Below are positions 8,840-18,270 of a stretch of DNA of 64,000 bases, piece by piece. Made by a program: the position numbers and the translations under genes. Where the stretch lies: positions 669,911-733,910 of the forward strand of contig JADJXO010000002.1 in assembly GCA_016715825.1 (NCBI GenBank), given 5' to 3'. Each line of letters begins with the position of its first letter. Within the stretch, counting starts at the first letter, position 1. A model generated the notes under the pieces. That model ran no database searches. It had not been told where the DNA came from and saw only the letters and a program-made list of their open reading frames with translations. This DNA comes from Nitrospira sp. Lineage in GTDB: Bacteria > Nitrospirota > Nitrospiria > Nitrospirales > Nitrospiraceae.

Positions 8840-9466
8840 CTATCCCGATAACGCGTGTTCGTGGTCAGTCATCTCCTGGCCGAGCCCTTTGGCGCTGAGA
8901 TGGCGACGGACAAACAGCCGGGCTCGGTGCAAGCGCGATTTTACCGCTCGCTCATTCAACCCCATAATGGTTCCGACTTCCTTGGCGCTCAGGCCTTCCA
9001 TGTCTCGAAGCACTAAGACCATCTTATACTTTTTCGGCAGCTGATCGATCGCTGTATCGAGCGCGTCACGCAACTGCTTGTTCTGGAGCGCTTCTTCAGG
9101 ACTGAGGCCGTCGATCGGAATCTGCAGACGAAACTCGCCCTCCGATGTGGGGACGAACTCTTCGAGCGATAATTCTCGCTCAGGAGCGCCCTTTCGTCTC
9201 CGCCGCATACGTAAACAGGCCCGGGAAGCGATGGTATAGAGCCATGTTGAGACTTGGGCATCACCACGGAATTTCTCGAATCCACGGTAGGCATTCAGAA
9301 ACGTCTCCTGCACCAAATCTTTCGCCGCCTCCCGCTCGCCGCATAATCGATGCGCAAACCGATAGACCAGGTCCACATGATCACGATAGAGCGTATCGAA
9401 CACCTTGGCCGCTCGTGCATGAAGTGAGGACGGCGGTGAAGACCGATCAGTAGTGGATGTGCGCAT
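8840..9466 (-). CDS. ECF-type RNA polymerase sigma factor
   Basis: A protein of 208 residues with sigma region 2 at about 25-95 (LYRDHVDLVYRFAHRLCG, DLVQETFLNAYRGFEKFRG, STWLYTIASRACL) and region 4 at about 140-195 (LPKKYKMVLVLRDMEGLSAKEV, then GLNERAVKSRLHRAR). It recruits RNA polymerase to stress or envelope promoters. It is first of an operon with a zinc-finger anti-sigma factor and a large exported protein. Autoregulation is common in this family, but I did not find a promoter I would defend. Confidence 0.92.
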   Translation of the reverse strand: MRTSTTDRSSPPSSLHARAAKVFDTLYRDHVDLVYRFAHRLCGEREAAKDLVQETFLNAYRGFEKFRGDAQVSTWLYTIASRACLRMRRRRKGAPERELSLEEFVPTSEGEFRLQIPIDGLSPEEALQNKQLRDALDTAIDQLPKKYKMVLVLRDMEGLSAKEVGTIMGLNERAVKSRLHRARLFVRRHLSAKGLGQEMTDHEHALSG

Positions 9467-9527
9467 GGCCTGGCAGTCTACGGGGGGATTGAAAAGAGAG
9501 TCAAGACGAAGAAAAGAGGTGCGGACG

Positions 9528-10682
9528 CTACTTCACCAGGTGGAATTGGACGACATCGCCGGCCCCGTTGAGCTCTACGGTGATCGGTGTTCCTTCCTTT
9601 TTCCCGATCAGCGCGCCTTTCCCTCGATCGGTCGGGTAGGTCTGGTCTCCCTCTGGCGTCCAGAGCCGGACACTCGATCGATCCGGGGTGGCGAATTCCA
9701 AAGGGCCGGTGACGAATCGCCGGATGGGAGCCGCATCGTTGGATGGAGCGAGATCCGCGACGACGTGGTGGTCATGCATCCACAAGGTCATGGTCTGTCC
9801 GACTTTCACATTCTTGATGCCGATCTTGGCGTTGACGTTGACGATCCCGATCGGAGTCCGAAAGAAAATAAAATTGGACTTGAGTTTGGAGATGGTGCCG
9901 GTCAGCAAGAGGCGTGTGTTAGATCCACGCGGTGCGATCTGCCCGACCTGAAGGTCGAACTGCAGATCGTGGACACCGAGAACCGAATGATTACCATCAA
10001 CTTCTACGGTGATGGAATCGCCGTCTTTCCGGTTTGCGAGAGCCTGTGCTTGGTTGCCCAGGTGGAAGGCCTGCTCGCCTTCAGGTGTCCATCCTAACAG
10101 TTGCGTGTCATCGTCTGGGCTCAGATTGAGCGGCCCGCTCAGGTAGCGGTGAACGAGTGTCCCGTCGGTTCGTTTCACAATATCGACTACAAGATGGTCG
10201 TTGTGGATGACAAAGGACACTTCCTGTGAAGCCGGGATGGTTTTGAGTGTGGTTTTCGAACTCAGGGATAAAAGCCCAACCGGGGTCTTGAGGAAGACGA
10301 TGCCGGGCTTGGCTCGCCAGACGCGGCCCGTCAGCATGATTGATGGATTGGGCTCAGGTTCTGGAGCAGAAACCTCGGGCTCGATTTCTTCCGTTTCTTC
10401 TTCCTCGAACAGGATGGAGGAATCTGGCTCAGCCGATTCCTCTGCCTGATCAGGGATCTCCGACTCGAGTGGTGGCTCCTTCGCTGAAGGCGAGTCTGGG
10501 TGAGCAGGCAGCACTGGATCAGATGGTATGCGGGGTTTACCGGATGTCTCGGGTTGCCCAGTAGCGGGGTTAAATGGATCCTGAAAGACGCGATCTTCCG
10601 CCACGCTCGTGGTTCCCATTGTCAGTGTTCCCACGAGGATGAAGGTGCAGACTATTTGGGGAATCAATGACCGTCGAATCAT
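9528..10682 (-). CDS. exported protein with an internal duplication
   Basis: A protein of about 384 residues from the ATG at 10682, which directly precedes a signal peptide (MIRRSLIPQIVCTFILVGTL). The frame is open further upstream, but that extension would bury the signal peptide. An acidic, proline-rich linker follows (residues 35-115). Two homologous domains of about 125 residues come next, each with an F-[LR]-TP-[VI]-G motif, a HxDH[LH]VVxD-like motif, a GPL[NE] segment and a WTPEG[ED]Q motif. The duplication is plain to the eye. The domains look like small beta-barrels, perhaps binding metal or wall polymer. It is probably not part of the sigma operon. Function unknown. Confidence 0.75.
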   Translation of the reverse strand: MIRRSLIPQIVCTFILVGTLTMGTTSVAEDRVFQDPFNPATGQPETSGKPRIPSDPVLPAHPDSPSAKEPPLESEIPDQAEESAEPDSSILFEEEETEEIEPEVSAPEPEPNPSIMLTGRVWRAKPGIVFLKTPVGLLSLSSKTTLKTIPASQEVSFVIHNDHLVVDIVKRTDGTLVHRYLSGPLNLSPDDDTQLLGWTPEGEQAFHLGNQAQALANRKDGDSITVEVDGNHSVLGVHDLQFDLQVGQIAPRGSNTRLLLTGTISKLKSNFIFFRTPIGIVNVNAKIGIKNVKVGQTMTLWMHDHHVVADLAPSNDAAPIRRFVTGPLEFATPDRSSVRLWTPEGDQTYPTDRGKGALIGKKEGTPITVELNGAGDVVQFHLVK

Positions 10683-10849
10683 CGTCCAGGATTTCAAATC
10701 TGATTCGGTCGTACTCGCCATTGGTGATCGCGATCGCCCCAAAATCCTACTCAATTATGCGAATAACATGTGCTCCCCGTGGAGTCAACCCGAAAGAACG
10801 TTTTGGAAGGAGGGTTACGGCGTGTGCTGATTAAGAGAAATGATGTCAG

Positions 10850-12232
10850 CTATTTTTTCCTGACCATGATCCGGAGCGGTGTGCCGGTGAAGCCGTAGGT
10901 CTCGCGGAGTTGATTCTCCAAATACCGGAGATAGGCAGGCGTCATGTCTCCCGGATGTCCGACAAATAAGGCGAAGACCGGCGGTTTGGTGGCCACCTGC
11001 GTGATAAAAGCCGCTTTCGTCATCAACGATGGCTTGTGTTTACGCACCGGCAAGGGGTGGATAGCAAGGATCTTTTGTAGCCAGGTATTCAGTGCGCCGG
11101 TGGGGACTCGTTTCGTAAACATGGCATGCACGTCTCTCAGAAGCGGGAAGAGGCGTCGGAGTGATTCGGGTGTGATGGCTGATCCATAGAGGATGGGAGC
11201 CCACACCAGGAACGGAAATCGGCGGCGGAGCTCGAGCTCATACTCCTGCCGTGCCGTCTCATCGCCGGCGCGCAAGTCCCATTTGTTGATCAAGAGAATG
11301 CAGGCGCGCCCCTGCTTGAGAATGGCTCCGGCAATTTTGGTATCCTGTTCGGTCACACCTTCCAGCCCATCCAAAAGCAGGACCGCAATGTCCGACCGAC
11401 CGATGGCACGGAGCGATCGGAGCACGCTGTACCCTTCCACTCCGCGATCGATCTTGCCACGCCGTCTGATCCCTGCCGTGTCGGTGAAAACATAGCGTTG
11501 ATCCTGGTGGGTGACCAGTGAGTCGATGGGATCACGGGTCGTTCCAGGAACAGTACTAACGACGACACGGTCTTCTCCGAGCAGCGCGTTCACCAGCGTG
11601 GATTTGCCGACGTTCGGCCGTCCCACGACCGCAATGCGGGGTAATTGCTGCAGCTCCTCCGATTCCTCGGCAGGGGGCAGCAGCGGGTAGATGGCATCCA
11701 GCAGCTCGGCCACTCCAAGGCCATGTTCGGCGGATATGGGATAGAGTTGGTCGGTCCCCAATCGGTAGAAGTCGGCCAATAAAGGTTCCGATTTTGGCGT
11801 ATCGATCTTGTTGATGGCATAGAACAGCGGCTTGGTCACGCCGCGCAGAAGTTTCACCACTTCATGGTCCGGAGGCGTCAAGCCTGAACGCCCGTCGAGG
11901 AGCATAATGAGGATATCGGCCTCGGCAATGGCTAGTTCTGATTGCCGTCGGATCAAGGTCAACATGCTGTCCGAAGCGGAGAGATCCAGCCCCCCTGTAT
12001 CGACCAGACGAAACTTTCGATTGCGGTAGGTGGCGTCGGCATAGTTGCGATCGCGTGTCACGCCTGGAACATCGTCCACAATGGCGATCTTTTGGCCCAA
12101 AATCTTGTTGAACAGCGTCGACTTTCCCACGTTCGGCCGGCCGATGATCGCGACGAGCGGAGGCGGGCTGCCTTCTGGTGGCAGTCCCGGAAGGGCTGGC
12201 TCCTGCTGGGGGTTGGATTTGGTGCGCGGCAT
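10850..12232 (-). CDS. der: ribosome-assembly GTPase Der (EngA)
   Basis: A protein of 460 residues with two GTPase domains in tandem, the hallmark of Der. Both P-loops are visible: GRPNVGKSTLFNKILG near residue 32 and GRPNVGKSTLVNALLG near 206. Each has its DTGG/DTAG G3 and NK[IW]D G4 motif, and a KH-like C-terminal domain ends in RIMVRKK. It acts in 50S subunit maturation. Length is normal. A basic/proline-rich N-terminal tail of about 25 residues precedes the first domain. It is monocistronic and divergent from the phosphatase gene. Confidence 0.97.
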   Translation of the reverse strand: MPRTKSNPQQEPALPGLPPEGSPPPLVAIIGRPNVGKSTLFNKILGQKIAIVDDVPGVTRDRNYADATYRNRKFRLVDTGGLDLSASDSMLTLIRRQSELAIAEADILIMLLDGRSGLTPPDHEVVKLLRGVTKPLFYAINKIDTPKSEPLLADFYRLGTDQLYPISAEHGLGVAELLDAIYPLLPPAEESEELQQLPRIAVVGRPNVGKSTLVNALLGEDRVVVSTVPGTTRDPIDSLVTHQDQRYVFTDTAGIRRRGKIDRGVEGYSVLRSLRAIGRSDIAVLLLDGLEGVTEQDTKIAGAILKQGRACILLINKWDLRAGDETARQEYELELRRRFPFLVWAPILYGSAITPESLRRLFPLLRDVHAMFTKRVPTGALNTWLQKILAIHPLPVRKHKPSLMTKAAFITQVATKPPVFALFVGHPGDMTPAYLRYLENQLRETYGFTGTPLRIMVRKK

Positions 12233-12315
12233 GATCGGACGGACCGTAACATAGGATTTTTCTCAAACACAACTCGCCTCGTCTTCCCGTTGGTCGTTCC
12301 GCTATACTATGCCCT

Positions 12316-12993
12316 ATGACTCAGCACGCTCCTGACTGGTCCCAAATTGATGATGTGCTGCTTGATATGGACGGCACGTTGCTGGATCGCCATTTTGACA
12401 ACTTCTTTTTTGAGGAGGAACTACCCTGTCGATATGCCACGCTCCACGCCATCTCGTTTGCGGAAGCCCGAGAGCGACTGATGTCGATGTACCGGTCGGT
12501 CGAGGGCGAACTGGCCTGGACCGATCTCCATTATTGGACGACACAGGTCGGCATCGATGTGGTGGCGATGCACAAGGAACTCGATCACATGATCGGATTT
12601 TTGCCCGGTGCCGAGGAGTTTCTCCGGCACCTGAGGAGGTTAGGGAAACGCGTGACTATTGTGACGAATGCGCATGAAGCCGGGGTGTCGATCAAAGTCG
12701 CCAAGACGGGCTTGGATCGCCATGTCGATCGGATTGTGGATGCGTTTGAGGTCGGCGCTCTCAAGATGCGATCAGAGTATTGGCCGAACTGTCAGCGATT
12801 GTTGGGATTTAATCCATCTCGCTCATTGTTTATGGATGACGACGAAGGCTGTCTGATCGCGGCAAAAGAATTTGGAGTGGCGTATTTGGTTCACAGCGCC
12901 AAGTCGAGTTCGCGACTTCCGCCATCTACGTTGCCTCAGTTTCTTTCCATCACGGAGTTTTCGCCGCTGATGAACGGTCGGTCGACGGGCTAG
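12316..12993 (+). CDS. HAD-family nucleotidase, YrfG-like
   Basis: A HAD phosphatase of 225 residues. Motif I is DMDGTLLD near residue 17, and motif III/IV is LFMDDDEGCL near 172. The unusual FDNFFFEEELPCRYA segment after motif I matches the YrfG (GMP/IMP 5'-nucleotidase) group, whose length is also about 222. It should dephosphorylate small phosphomonoesters in the cytosol. A TATACT box lies just upstream of the ATG. Its last codon overlaps the end of the convergent methyltransferase gene by four bases. Confidence 0.85.
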   Translation: MTQHAPDWSQIDDVLLDMDGTLLDRHFDNFFFEEELPCRYATLHAISFAEARERLMSMYRSVEGELAWTDLHYWTTQVGIDVVAMHKELDHMIGFLPGAEEFLRHLRRLGKRVTIVTNAHEAGVSIKVAKTGLDRHVDRIVDAFEVGALKMRSEYWPNCQRLLGFNPSRSLFMDDDEGCLIAAKEFGVAYLVHSAKSSSRLPPSTLPQFLSITEFSPLMNGRSTG

Positions 12994-13688
12994 CGTTGTG
13001 CGACGGCCGTGCCTTGATACATCTCGCCGGCTAATCTTGGCACACCCTGCATGCTGAATCGATCAAGGTGCGTGATCGTGAGGCCGGATTGAGAGATCAT
13101 CCGATCAATCTGCCGGTTGAGGTTGCAGCCGCAGCCGATCACGTTCTGCATGGGGTTCAATCTATCCTGCCACACCGCGATCTTTTGGTCTTTGCTCCGA
13201 CCATGTTCCAAGAATAACAGCCTCCCCTCTGGTTTAAGGACACGCCGTACCTCTCGCAGTGCGAGTGTCGGATCAGGGATCGTACAGAGCGTCCATGTGC
13301 TGACGACGGTATCGAATATCTGATCTTGATAGGGAAGCTGTTCGGCGCGTTGATGGGTAATCTCCACCGGAAACTGTACGGTTGCACGACGTTCCCTGAC
13401 ACGTGCGGAGAGTATAGTGGCGGGATCGACGGCGCGCACCCGCACGACGTTGGGGCCGTAGTGAGCAAGATTGAGCCCAGTTCCAATCCCGATTTCCAAC
13501 ACCTCGCCGGACACCTGCTGCAGCAGCTCCCTCCGCAATCGCTGAAATTTCTCGCCGCGCATCACATAGTCCATGAGGCGAGGGAAGATATGAGAGGCGT
13601 AGAGTCCCATCAACGGTGCAGTATAGCAAACCGCAGCCGGTCGGAAATCTTGTGACCCCGGGGGGTCTGTGTTAGAGTCCTTCGTCAT
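12990..13688 (-). CDS. class I SAM-dependent methyltransferase
   Basis: A protein of 232 residues with the SAM-binding motif VLEIGIGTGLNLAHY (near residue 62), an acidic residue after strand 2 (AVDPA), and the FDTVVSTWTLCTI and REVRRVLKPEGRLLFLEHG segments of the UbiE/phospholipid-methyltransferase type. A C-terminal cysteine pair (CGCNL) is present. The substrate is unknown. The first 26 residues may not be translated; an ATG at residue 27 is an alternative start. It is divergent from leuS, 29 bases away. Confidence 0.85.
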   Translation of the reverse strand: MTKDSNTDPPGSQDFRPAAVCYTAPLMGLYASHIFPRLMDYVMRGEKFQRLRRELLQQVSGEVLEIGIGTGLNLAHYGPNVVRVRAVDPATILSARVRERRATVQFPVEITHQRAEQLPYQDQIFDTVVSTWTLCTIPDPTLALREVRRVLKPEGRLLFLEHGRSKDQKIAVWQDRLNPMQNVIGCGCNLNRQIDRMISQSGLTITHLDRFSMQGVPRLAGEMYQGTAVAQR

Positions 13689-13717
13689 TTTTTAATGCTT
13701 GGAAAGATCAGCCGCCG

Positions 13718-16153
13718 ATGAGTAAAGGATTCGACCATCATGCTATTGAATTGAAGTGGCAGGCCTATTGGGAACAGCACCGCCCATTCAGGGCTTCCGA
13801 TGACCTAGCGAGGCCGAAATTTTACTGCCTCGACATGTTTCCCTATCCGTCCGGTTCCGGGCTTCATGTCGGCCATCTGGAAGGGTACACCGCCACCGAT
13901 ATCGTCTCTCGGTACAAGCGGATGCGGGGGTTCAACGTGCTGCATCCGATGGGGTGGGATGCGTTTGGTCTACCGGCAGAGCAGTATGCCGTAAAAACTG
14001 GAATCCATCCGGTAAAGACGACGGCGGATAACATCGCCACCTTTAAACGCCAGATGCAAAGAGTAGGACTCTCGTACGACTGGGAGCGAGAGCTGAGCAC
14101 GACCGATCCGCAGTACTACCGTTGGACACAGTGGATTTTTCTGAAGCTTTTCGAACGGGGGTTGGCTTATGTGGCGGAAGTTCCCGTGAACTGGTGCCCG
14201 GCGCTCGGCACCGTGCTGGCGAATGAAGAAATCGTCGATGGCAAGAGCGAAGTCGGCGGCTTCGACGTCATTCGCAAGCCGATGCGTCAATGGATGCTGA
14301 AAATCACCGCGTATGCCGATCGATTACTGGAGGACCTCAAGCTCGTTGATTGGCCCACCAGCACGTTGGAGATGCAGAAAAATTGGATCGGCCGGTCGAT
14401 CGGCGCAGAGGTTGATTTCGCGCTCGCCGATCAGAAGGGCGCGATCCGCGTATTCACGACACGACCCGATACGTTGTTCGGCGCAACCTATATGGTGCTT
14501 GCACCGGAACACCCACTGGTCGAGGCGATCGTGAGCGACAAGCAGAAAACCGCCGTGCAGACCTATCGCGAGGCATCGGCGAAGAAAAGTGATTTACAAC
14601 GGCAAGAGTTGGAAAAAGAGAAGACCGGTGTGTTTACCGGAGGGTATGCCATCAACCCTGTGAACCAAGAGCGATTGCCGATCTGGATCGCAGACTATGT
14701 CCTGATGAGTTATGGGACTGGCGCGATCATGGCCGTGCCCGCCCATGACGAACGGGACTGGGCGTTCGCGCGGCAATACGCGCTGCCGATTCGAGAGGTC
14801 ATTGCCGGAGGAAATGTCCAGGAGGCGGCCTTCACCGGCACGAATCGTGGAACAGTTGTGAATTCGGCGACGAGCGATAACACCTTTTCGATGAACGGAC
14901 TTGCACCGGACAAGGCGATCCCAAAGATCACTGAGTGGCTGGAAAAGCATGGTAAAGGTACGCGAGCGGTCAACTACAAACTACGCGATTGGCTGTTTGC
15001 CAGACAGCGGTATTGGGGTGAACCGTTCCCAATCGTGTGGGTGGACGGGGACGCGCGCCCGCTTCCGGAAGAGCGGCTGCCGCTTGTGTTGCCGGAGACG
15101 CATAACTTTAAGCCATCTGGTTCCGGCGAGAGTCCCTTAGCGAATTTGACCGAGTGGCTGACGACGACCGATCCTGTCACGAACAAACCGGCAAGACGAG
15201 AAACCAACACCATGCCGCAGTGGGCTGGCTCCTGCTGGTATTACTTACGATTCATCGATCCCAAGAACTCCATGCAGCTCGTTGATCCGGAGAAAGAACG
15301 ATACTGGATGCCGGTAGATCTCTACATCGGTGGAAGCGAACACGCGGTTCTGCATCTCCTGTATGCACGATTCTGGCACAAGGTGTTGTTCGATATTGGG
15401 GTCGTCAGCACACCGGAACCGTTCACGAAGTTGGTGCATCAGGGCATTGTCTTGGGTGAAGACAACCAGAAGATGTCAAAATCGCGTGGGAATGTCGTCA
15501 ATCCGGACGAGATGATCGATCAATTCGGCGCAGACGCCGTGCGGCTCTACGAAATGTTCATGGGTCCGCTCGAAGCGATGAAGCCCTGGAGCACGAGAGG
15601 TGTGGAAGGGGTGACACGATTTCTGGAACGGGTCTGGCGACTGATGGTTGATGAGCAAGGTCGGCTGTCCAGTGCTGTCGTCTCAACCACCCCCAGCCTC
15701 GACCATGAGCGGCTGCTCAACCAGACGATTAAGAAAGTGACCGAAGATATCGAAGCGCTACGGTTCAATACGGCGATATCGCAAATGATGATTTTTACCA
15801 ATGAAATGACGAAAGCTCAGCAACGACCTCGTGGGGTGATCGAGCCGTTGGTCTTGCTGCTCTCGCCGTTCGCGCCGCATTTGGCAGAAGAACTGTGGGA
15901 GCTATTGGGACACCAACCGAGTGTTTCGCAGCAGCCGTGGCCGATCTATGATCCGGCGCTGACGGTCAGCGAGCGTGTGACTATCCCCATCCAGGTCAAT
16001 GGCCGCTTGAGAGCCAAGATCGAAGTGCCGATCGATGCGGTTCGCGAAGACATTGAACGGTTGGCCCGTACAGAAGCGGCAGAGTGGCTCCAGGGAAAAG
16101 AACCAAAGAAAGTCATCTACGTCGACAAGAAATTGCTCAATTTTGTCGTCTAG
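13718..16153 (+). CDS. leuS: leucyl-tRNA synthetase
   Basis: A class I aminoacyl-tRNA synthetase of 811 residues, which charges tRNA-Leu. The HIGH-equivalent HVGH lies in PYPSGSGLHVGHLEGY near residue 50, the CP1 editing domain contains TTRPDTLFGATYMVLAPEH, and KMSKS is present near residue 585. The length fits bacterial LeuRS slightly below average. It is followed after 9 bases by lptE and then holA, so the three probably form one transcript. Confidence 0.98.
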   Translation: MSKGFDHHAIELKWQAYWEQHRPFRASDDLARPKFYCLDMFPYPSGSGLHVGHLEGYTATDIVSRYKRMRGFNVLHPMGWDAFGLPAEQYAVKTGIHPVKTTADNIATFKRQMQRVGLSYDWERELSTTDPQYYRWTQWIFLKLFERGLAYVAEVPVNWCPALGTVLANEEIVDGKSEVGGFDVIRKPMRQWMLKITAYADRLLEDLKLVDWPTSTLEMQKNWIGRSIGAEVDFALADQKGAIRVFTTRPDTLFGATYMVLAPEHPLVEAIVSDKQKTAVQTYREASAKKSDLQRQELEKEKTGVFTGGYAINPVNQERLPIWIADYVLMSYGTGAIMAVPAHDERDWAFARQYALPIREVIAGGNVQEAAFTGTNRGTVVNSATSDNTFSMNGLAPDKAIPKITEWLEKHGKGTRAVNYKLRDWLFARQRYWGEPFPIVWVDGDARPLPEERLPLVLPETHNFKPSGSGESPLANLTEWLTTTDPVTNKPARRETNTMPQWAGSCWYYLRFIDPKNSMQLVDPEKERYWMPVDLYIGGSEHAVLHLLYARFWHKVLFDIGVVSTPEPFTKLVHQGIVLGEDNQKMSKSRGNVVNPDEMIDQFGADAVRLYEMFMGPLEAMKPWSTRGVEGVTRFLERVWRLMVDEQGRLSSAVVSTTPSLDHERLLNQTIKKVTEDIEALRFNTAISQMMIFTNEMTKAQQRPRGVIEPLVLLLSPFAPHLAEELWELLGHQPSVSQQPWPIYDPALTVSERVTIPIQVNGRLRAKIEVPIDAVREDIERLARTEAAEWLQGKEPKKVIYVDKKLLNFVV

Positions 16154-16162
16154 GAGTGCTGA

Positions 16163-16810
16163 GTGCTGAATGCCGACTATGAAAAGAGCAGGTTTCAAAA
16201 GAGAAGCAGACCGTTTGTGCTTATTCCCAGCACGTTCATCACCGCACTCCTGCTGTCGACGCTCGCCTCCTGCGGCTATCAGTTTCGAGTAGACGGAGCC
16301 GGGCCGACCATCGGAGGAGCCACTGCTTCGACATTGACCGAACCTCCACCACGTCTCATCATCAGGACGTTGGTCAACAACAGCTTCGAGCCGAATCTCG
16401 AAATGCAATACACCAATTATTTTCGCGATGAATTTTCAGCCGGCAGCGGGGCGCAGGTCGTCTCTGAGCCTGAAACCGCGGATCTCGTGCTGACCGGTCG
16501 GATCCTGTCGGTCATCGTGCCGACGCTGAGTTTTTCTCAGACCGCGACGTTAGAAAGTCGAACCGAGGTGGTCGTCCAGGTTCTCGTAGAAGACGTCCGA
16601 TCCAGAAAAGTGGTCTGGACGCAGCTGGCAAAAGGATCCTCGGAGTTCTTTGTGACGCCTGACCTTCAATTCAATCGCGCGCTGCAAAACCGAGCGATAG
16701 AGCAGGCGGGCCGATTCGTGGCGGCCGACCTGGCGGCGAGATTTCTATTGCAACTTGAGACCGGGGCTCTGACGAAGCAGTCATCTGAGACGGATCTTAA
16801 GCCTCAATAA
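16163..16810 (+). CDS. lptE: LPS-assembly lipoprotein LptE
   Basis: An outer-membrane lipoprotein of 215 residues that plugs the LptD barrel during LPS insertion. The lipobox is LASC, followed by GYQFR, the usual start of mature LptE (CGY.[FL]). The rest has the alpha/beta pattern of the family with NNSFEPNLE and LTGRILSV segments. The start is GTG, with TAGGAG just upstream. The position between leuS and holA is the standard one for lptE. Together with lpxC further on, it shows that the cell makes LPS. Confidence 0.9.
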   Translation: MLNADYEKSRFQKRSRPFVLIPSTFITALLLSTLASCGYQFRVDGAGPTIGGATASTLTEPPPRLIIRTLVNNSFEPNLEMQYTNYFRDEFSAGSGAQVVSEPETADLVLTGRILSVIVPTLSFSQTATLESRTEVVVQVLVEDVRSRKVVWTQLAKGSSEFFVTPDLQFNRALQNRAIEQAGRFVAADLAARFLLQLETGALTKQSSETDLKPQ

Positions 16811-16816
16811 CATGGT

Positions 16817-17941
16817 ATGTATCGTTCGATGGCCTCGATGGTAACCCATACACAACTGGAGGCGGCGCTCAGCCAACAGGCACCGGGATCGCTCTATCTC
16901 GTCGTAGGCGAAGAAGACCTGCTCCGTGACTATGCGATTGCAGTGCTCAAGCACGCGGTGCTTGGGAACAGCGGAGACGAGTTCAACTACGAACTGTTTT
17001 ACGGCGATGAAGCGAGTGGAGGCGATATTCGAAACAGTGTGGCAGCGGTACCTGTTTTCTCCCCACGTCGGCTCGTCGTGGTAAAGTCGGCGGAGAAGCT
17101 GACGGCTCGGGATGGTGAGCTGTTACTCGGCTGTCTACAGACTCCGGTGGAGTCCACGACACTGGTCTTTGTAAGCTCAAAGTTGGATGGTCGCCTCAAA
17201 TTCTCTCAAACCCTCACGCGGGCCGCGATGGTCGTTGATTGTTCACCGCTCCGTGATGCTCAGTTGCCTTCATGGATAACCCAAGAAGCACGACGGGTTG
17301 GGGTACGGCTTGAGGAATCAGCGGTCCACATACTGCGAGAAGTATCCGGAACCTCCCTCTACGGACTCCGCCGCGAATTGGAAAAGCTTGCGTCGTATGT
17401 GCCGTCCGTTCGTTCGGCGACAGCTGCCGATGTCTACCTGCTCCGAGGGGCAGATCCAGGCGCGTCTGTCTTTGACCTGGCGCAGGCGATCGCCGAAGGT
17501 AGCCGAGGGCGAGTTCTCTCGATCCTCGCGCGCAATCTTGAAGCTGGAGAGGCCCCGCTTCGCATTCTGGGATCTCTTGCATGGCAATATCGCCGACTTT
17601 GGAAGGTCAAAGATCTGCTCGCCAAGGGTGGTCGGGAGGGGGAGGCCGCTCGGAGTCTGCGCATGGATCCGCGGAAGGTGCGTCCCTTTCTCGAGCGGTT
17701 TTCCGAGGCACATCTTCAGAATGCGTTGAGGCGCTTTCTGGACACAGATGCGAAACTTAAAGGAGGGAGTACTAGCCGCCCACGAATGGTGCTGGAAGGC
17801 TTGCTGCTGACACTCTGTGAGGAGACCGCTGGCAAGCAGAGTCAACCTGACATGCGGCCCCAGGCTCCGCCAAAACGAACACGTACCCGGGTGGTATCGA
17901 ATGTTCGAACGATTAAGAGCCGGAACCCGACAGGGCGTTGA
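16817..17941 (+). CDS. holA: DNA polymerase III delta subunit
   Basis: The clamp-loader subunit that opens the sliding clamp (374 residues). SLYLVVGEEDLLRD near residue 26 is the degenerate P-loop region, followed by FYGDEASGGD, FSPRRLVVVKSAEKL and the C-terminal collar domain with FDLAQAIAEG and ILGSLAWQYRRLWKVKDLL. Three in-frame ATGs within the first eight codons leave the exact start open. The basic C-terminal tail overlaps the 3' end of the convergent rpsT gene by 29 bases. Confidence 0.93.
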   Translation: MYRSMASMVTHTQLEAALSQQAPGSLYLVVGEEDLLRDYAIAVLKHAVLGNSGDEFNYELFYGDEASGGDIRNSVAAVPVFSPRRLVVVKSAEKLTARDGELLLGCLQTPVESTTLVFVSSKLDGRLKFSQTLTRAAMVVDCSPLRDAQLPSWITQEARRVGVRLEESAVHILREVSGTSLYGLRRELEKLASYVPSVRSATAADVYLLRGADPGASVFDLAQAIAEGSRGRVLSILARNLEAGEAPLRILGSLAWQYRRLWKVKDLLAKGGREGEAARSLRMDPRKVRPFLERFSEAHLQNALRRFLDTDAKLKGGSTSRPRMVLEGLLLTLCEETAGKQSQPDMRPQAPPKRTRTRVVSNVRTIKSRNPTGR

Positions 17942-18191
17942 CGCGATGAGCCAAGCGAGAAATCCGGCGAGATGCGGTATTTCGATGAAGTACGCCTTTG
18001 GAGGCGGCTTTCCCGATCGCCGACGCCGCTTCTTGCAGGCTGGTCTTAGCTTCGTCCGCCTTTTTCCCCGCCACGTCCGATTGGACCTTCTTGATCAGTG
18101 TCTTTACTGCGTTGAGGGTCGAGCGGTTCCGCTCATGCCGTCGCTCGGCTTGGCGAGCTCGCCGAATGGTTGATTTGTGAACCTGTGGCAT
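17913..18191 (-). CDS. rpsT: 30S ribosomal protein S20
   Basis: A basic helical protein of 92 residues, normal for S20: HKSTIRRARQAERRHERNRS, VKTLIKKVQSDV, and SKGVLHRNTASRRISRLAHRVN near the end. It binds 16S rRNA early in 30S assembly. A GGAGTACT-type site precedes the ATG. It is encoded opposite to holA, with overlapping 3' ends, as in many genomes. Confidence 0.97.
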   Translation of the reverse strand: MPQVHKSTIRRARQAERRHERNRSTLNAVKTLIKKVQSDVAGKKADEAKTSLQEAASAIGKAASKGVLHRNTASRRISRLAHRVNALSGSGS

Positions 18192-18270
18192 GGAGTACTC
18201 CTGTAAAAAAGAGGATAGCTTGTATCATAAGACTTCGCTGATCGTCAAGGATCGGCTCTGAAGAAGGGAC

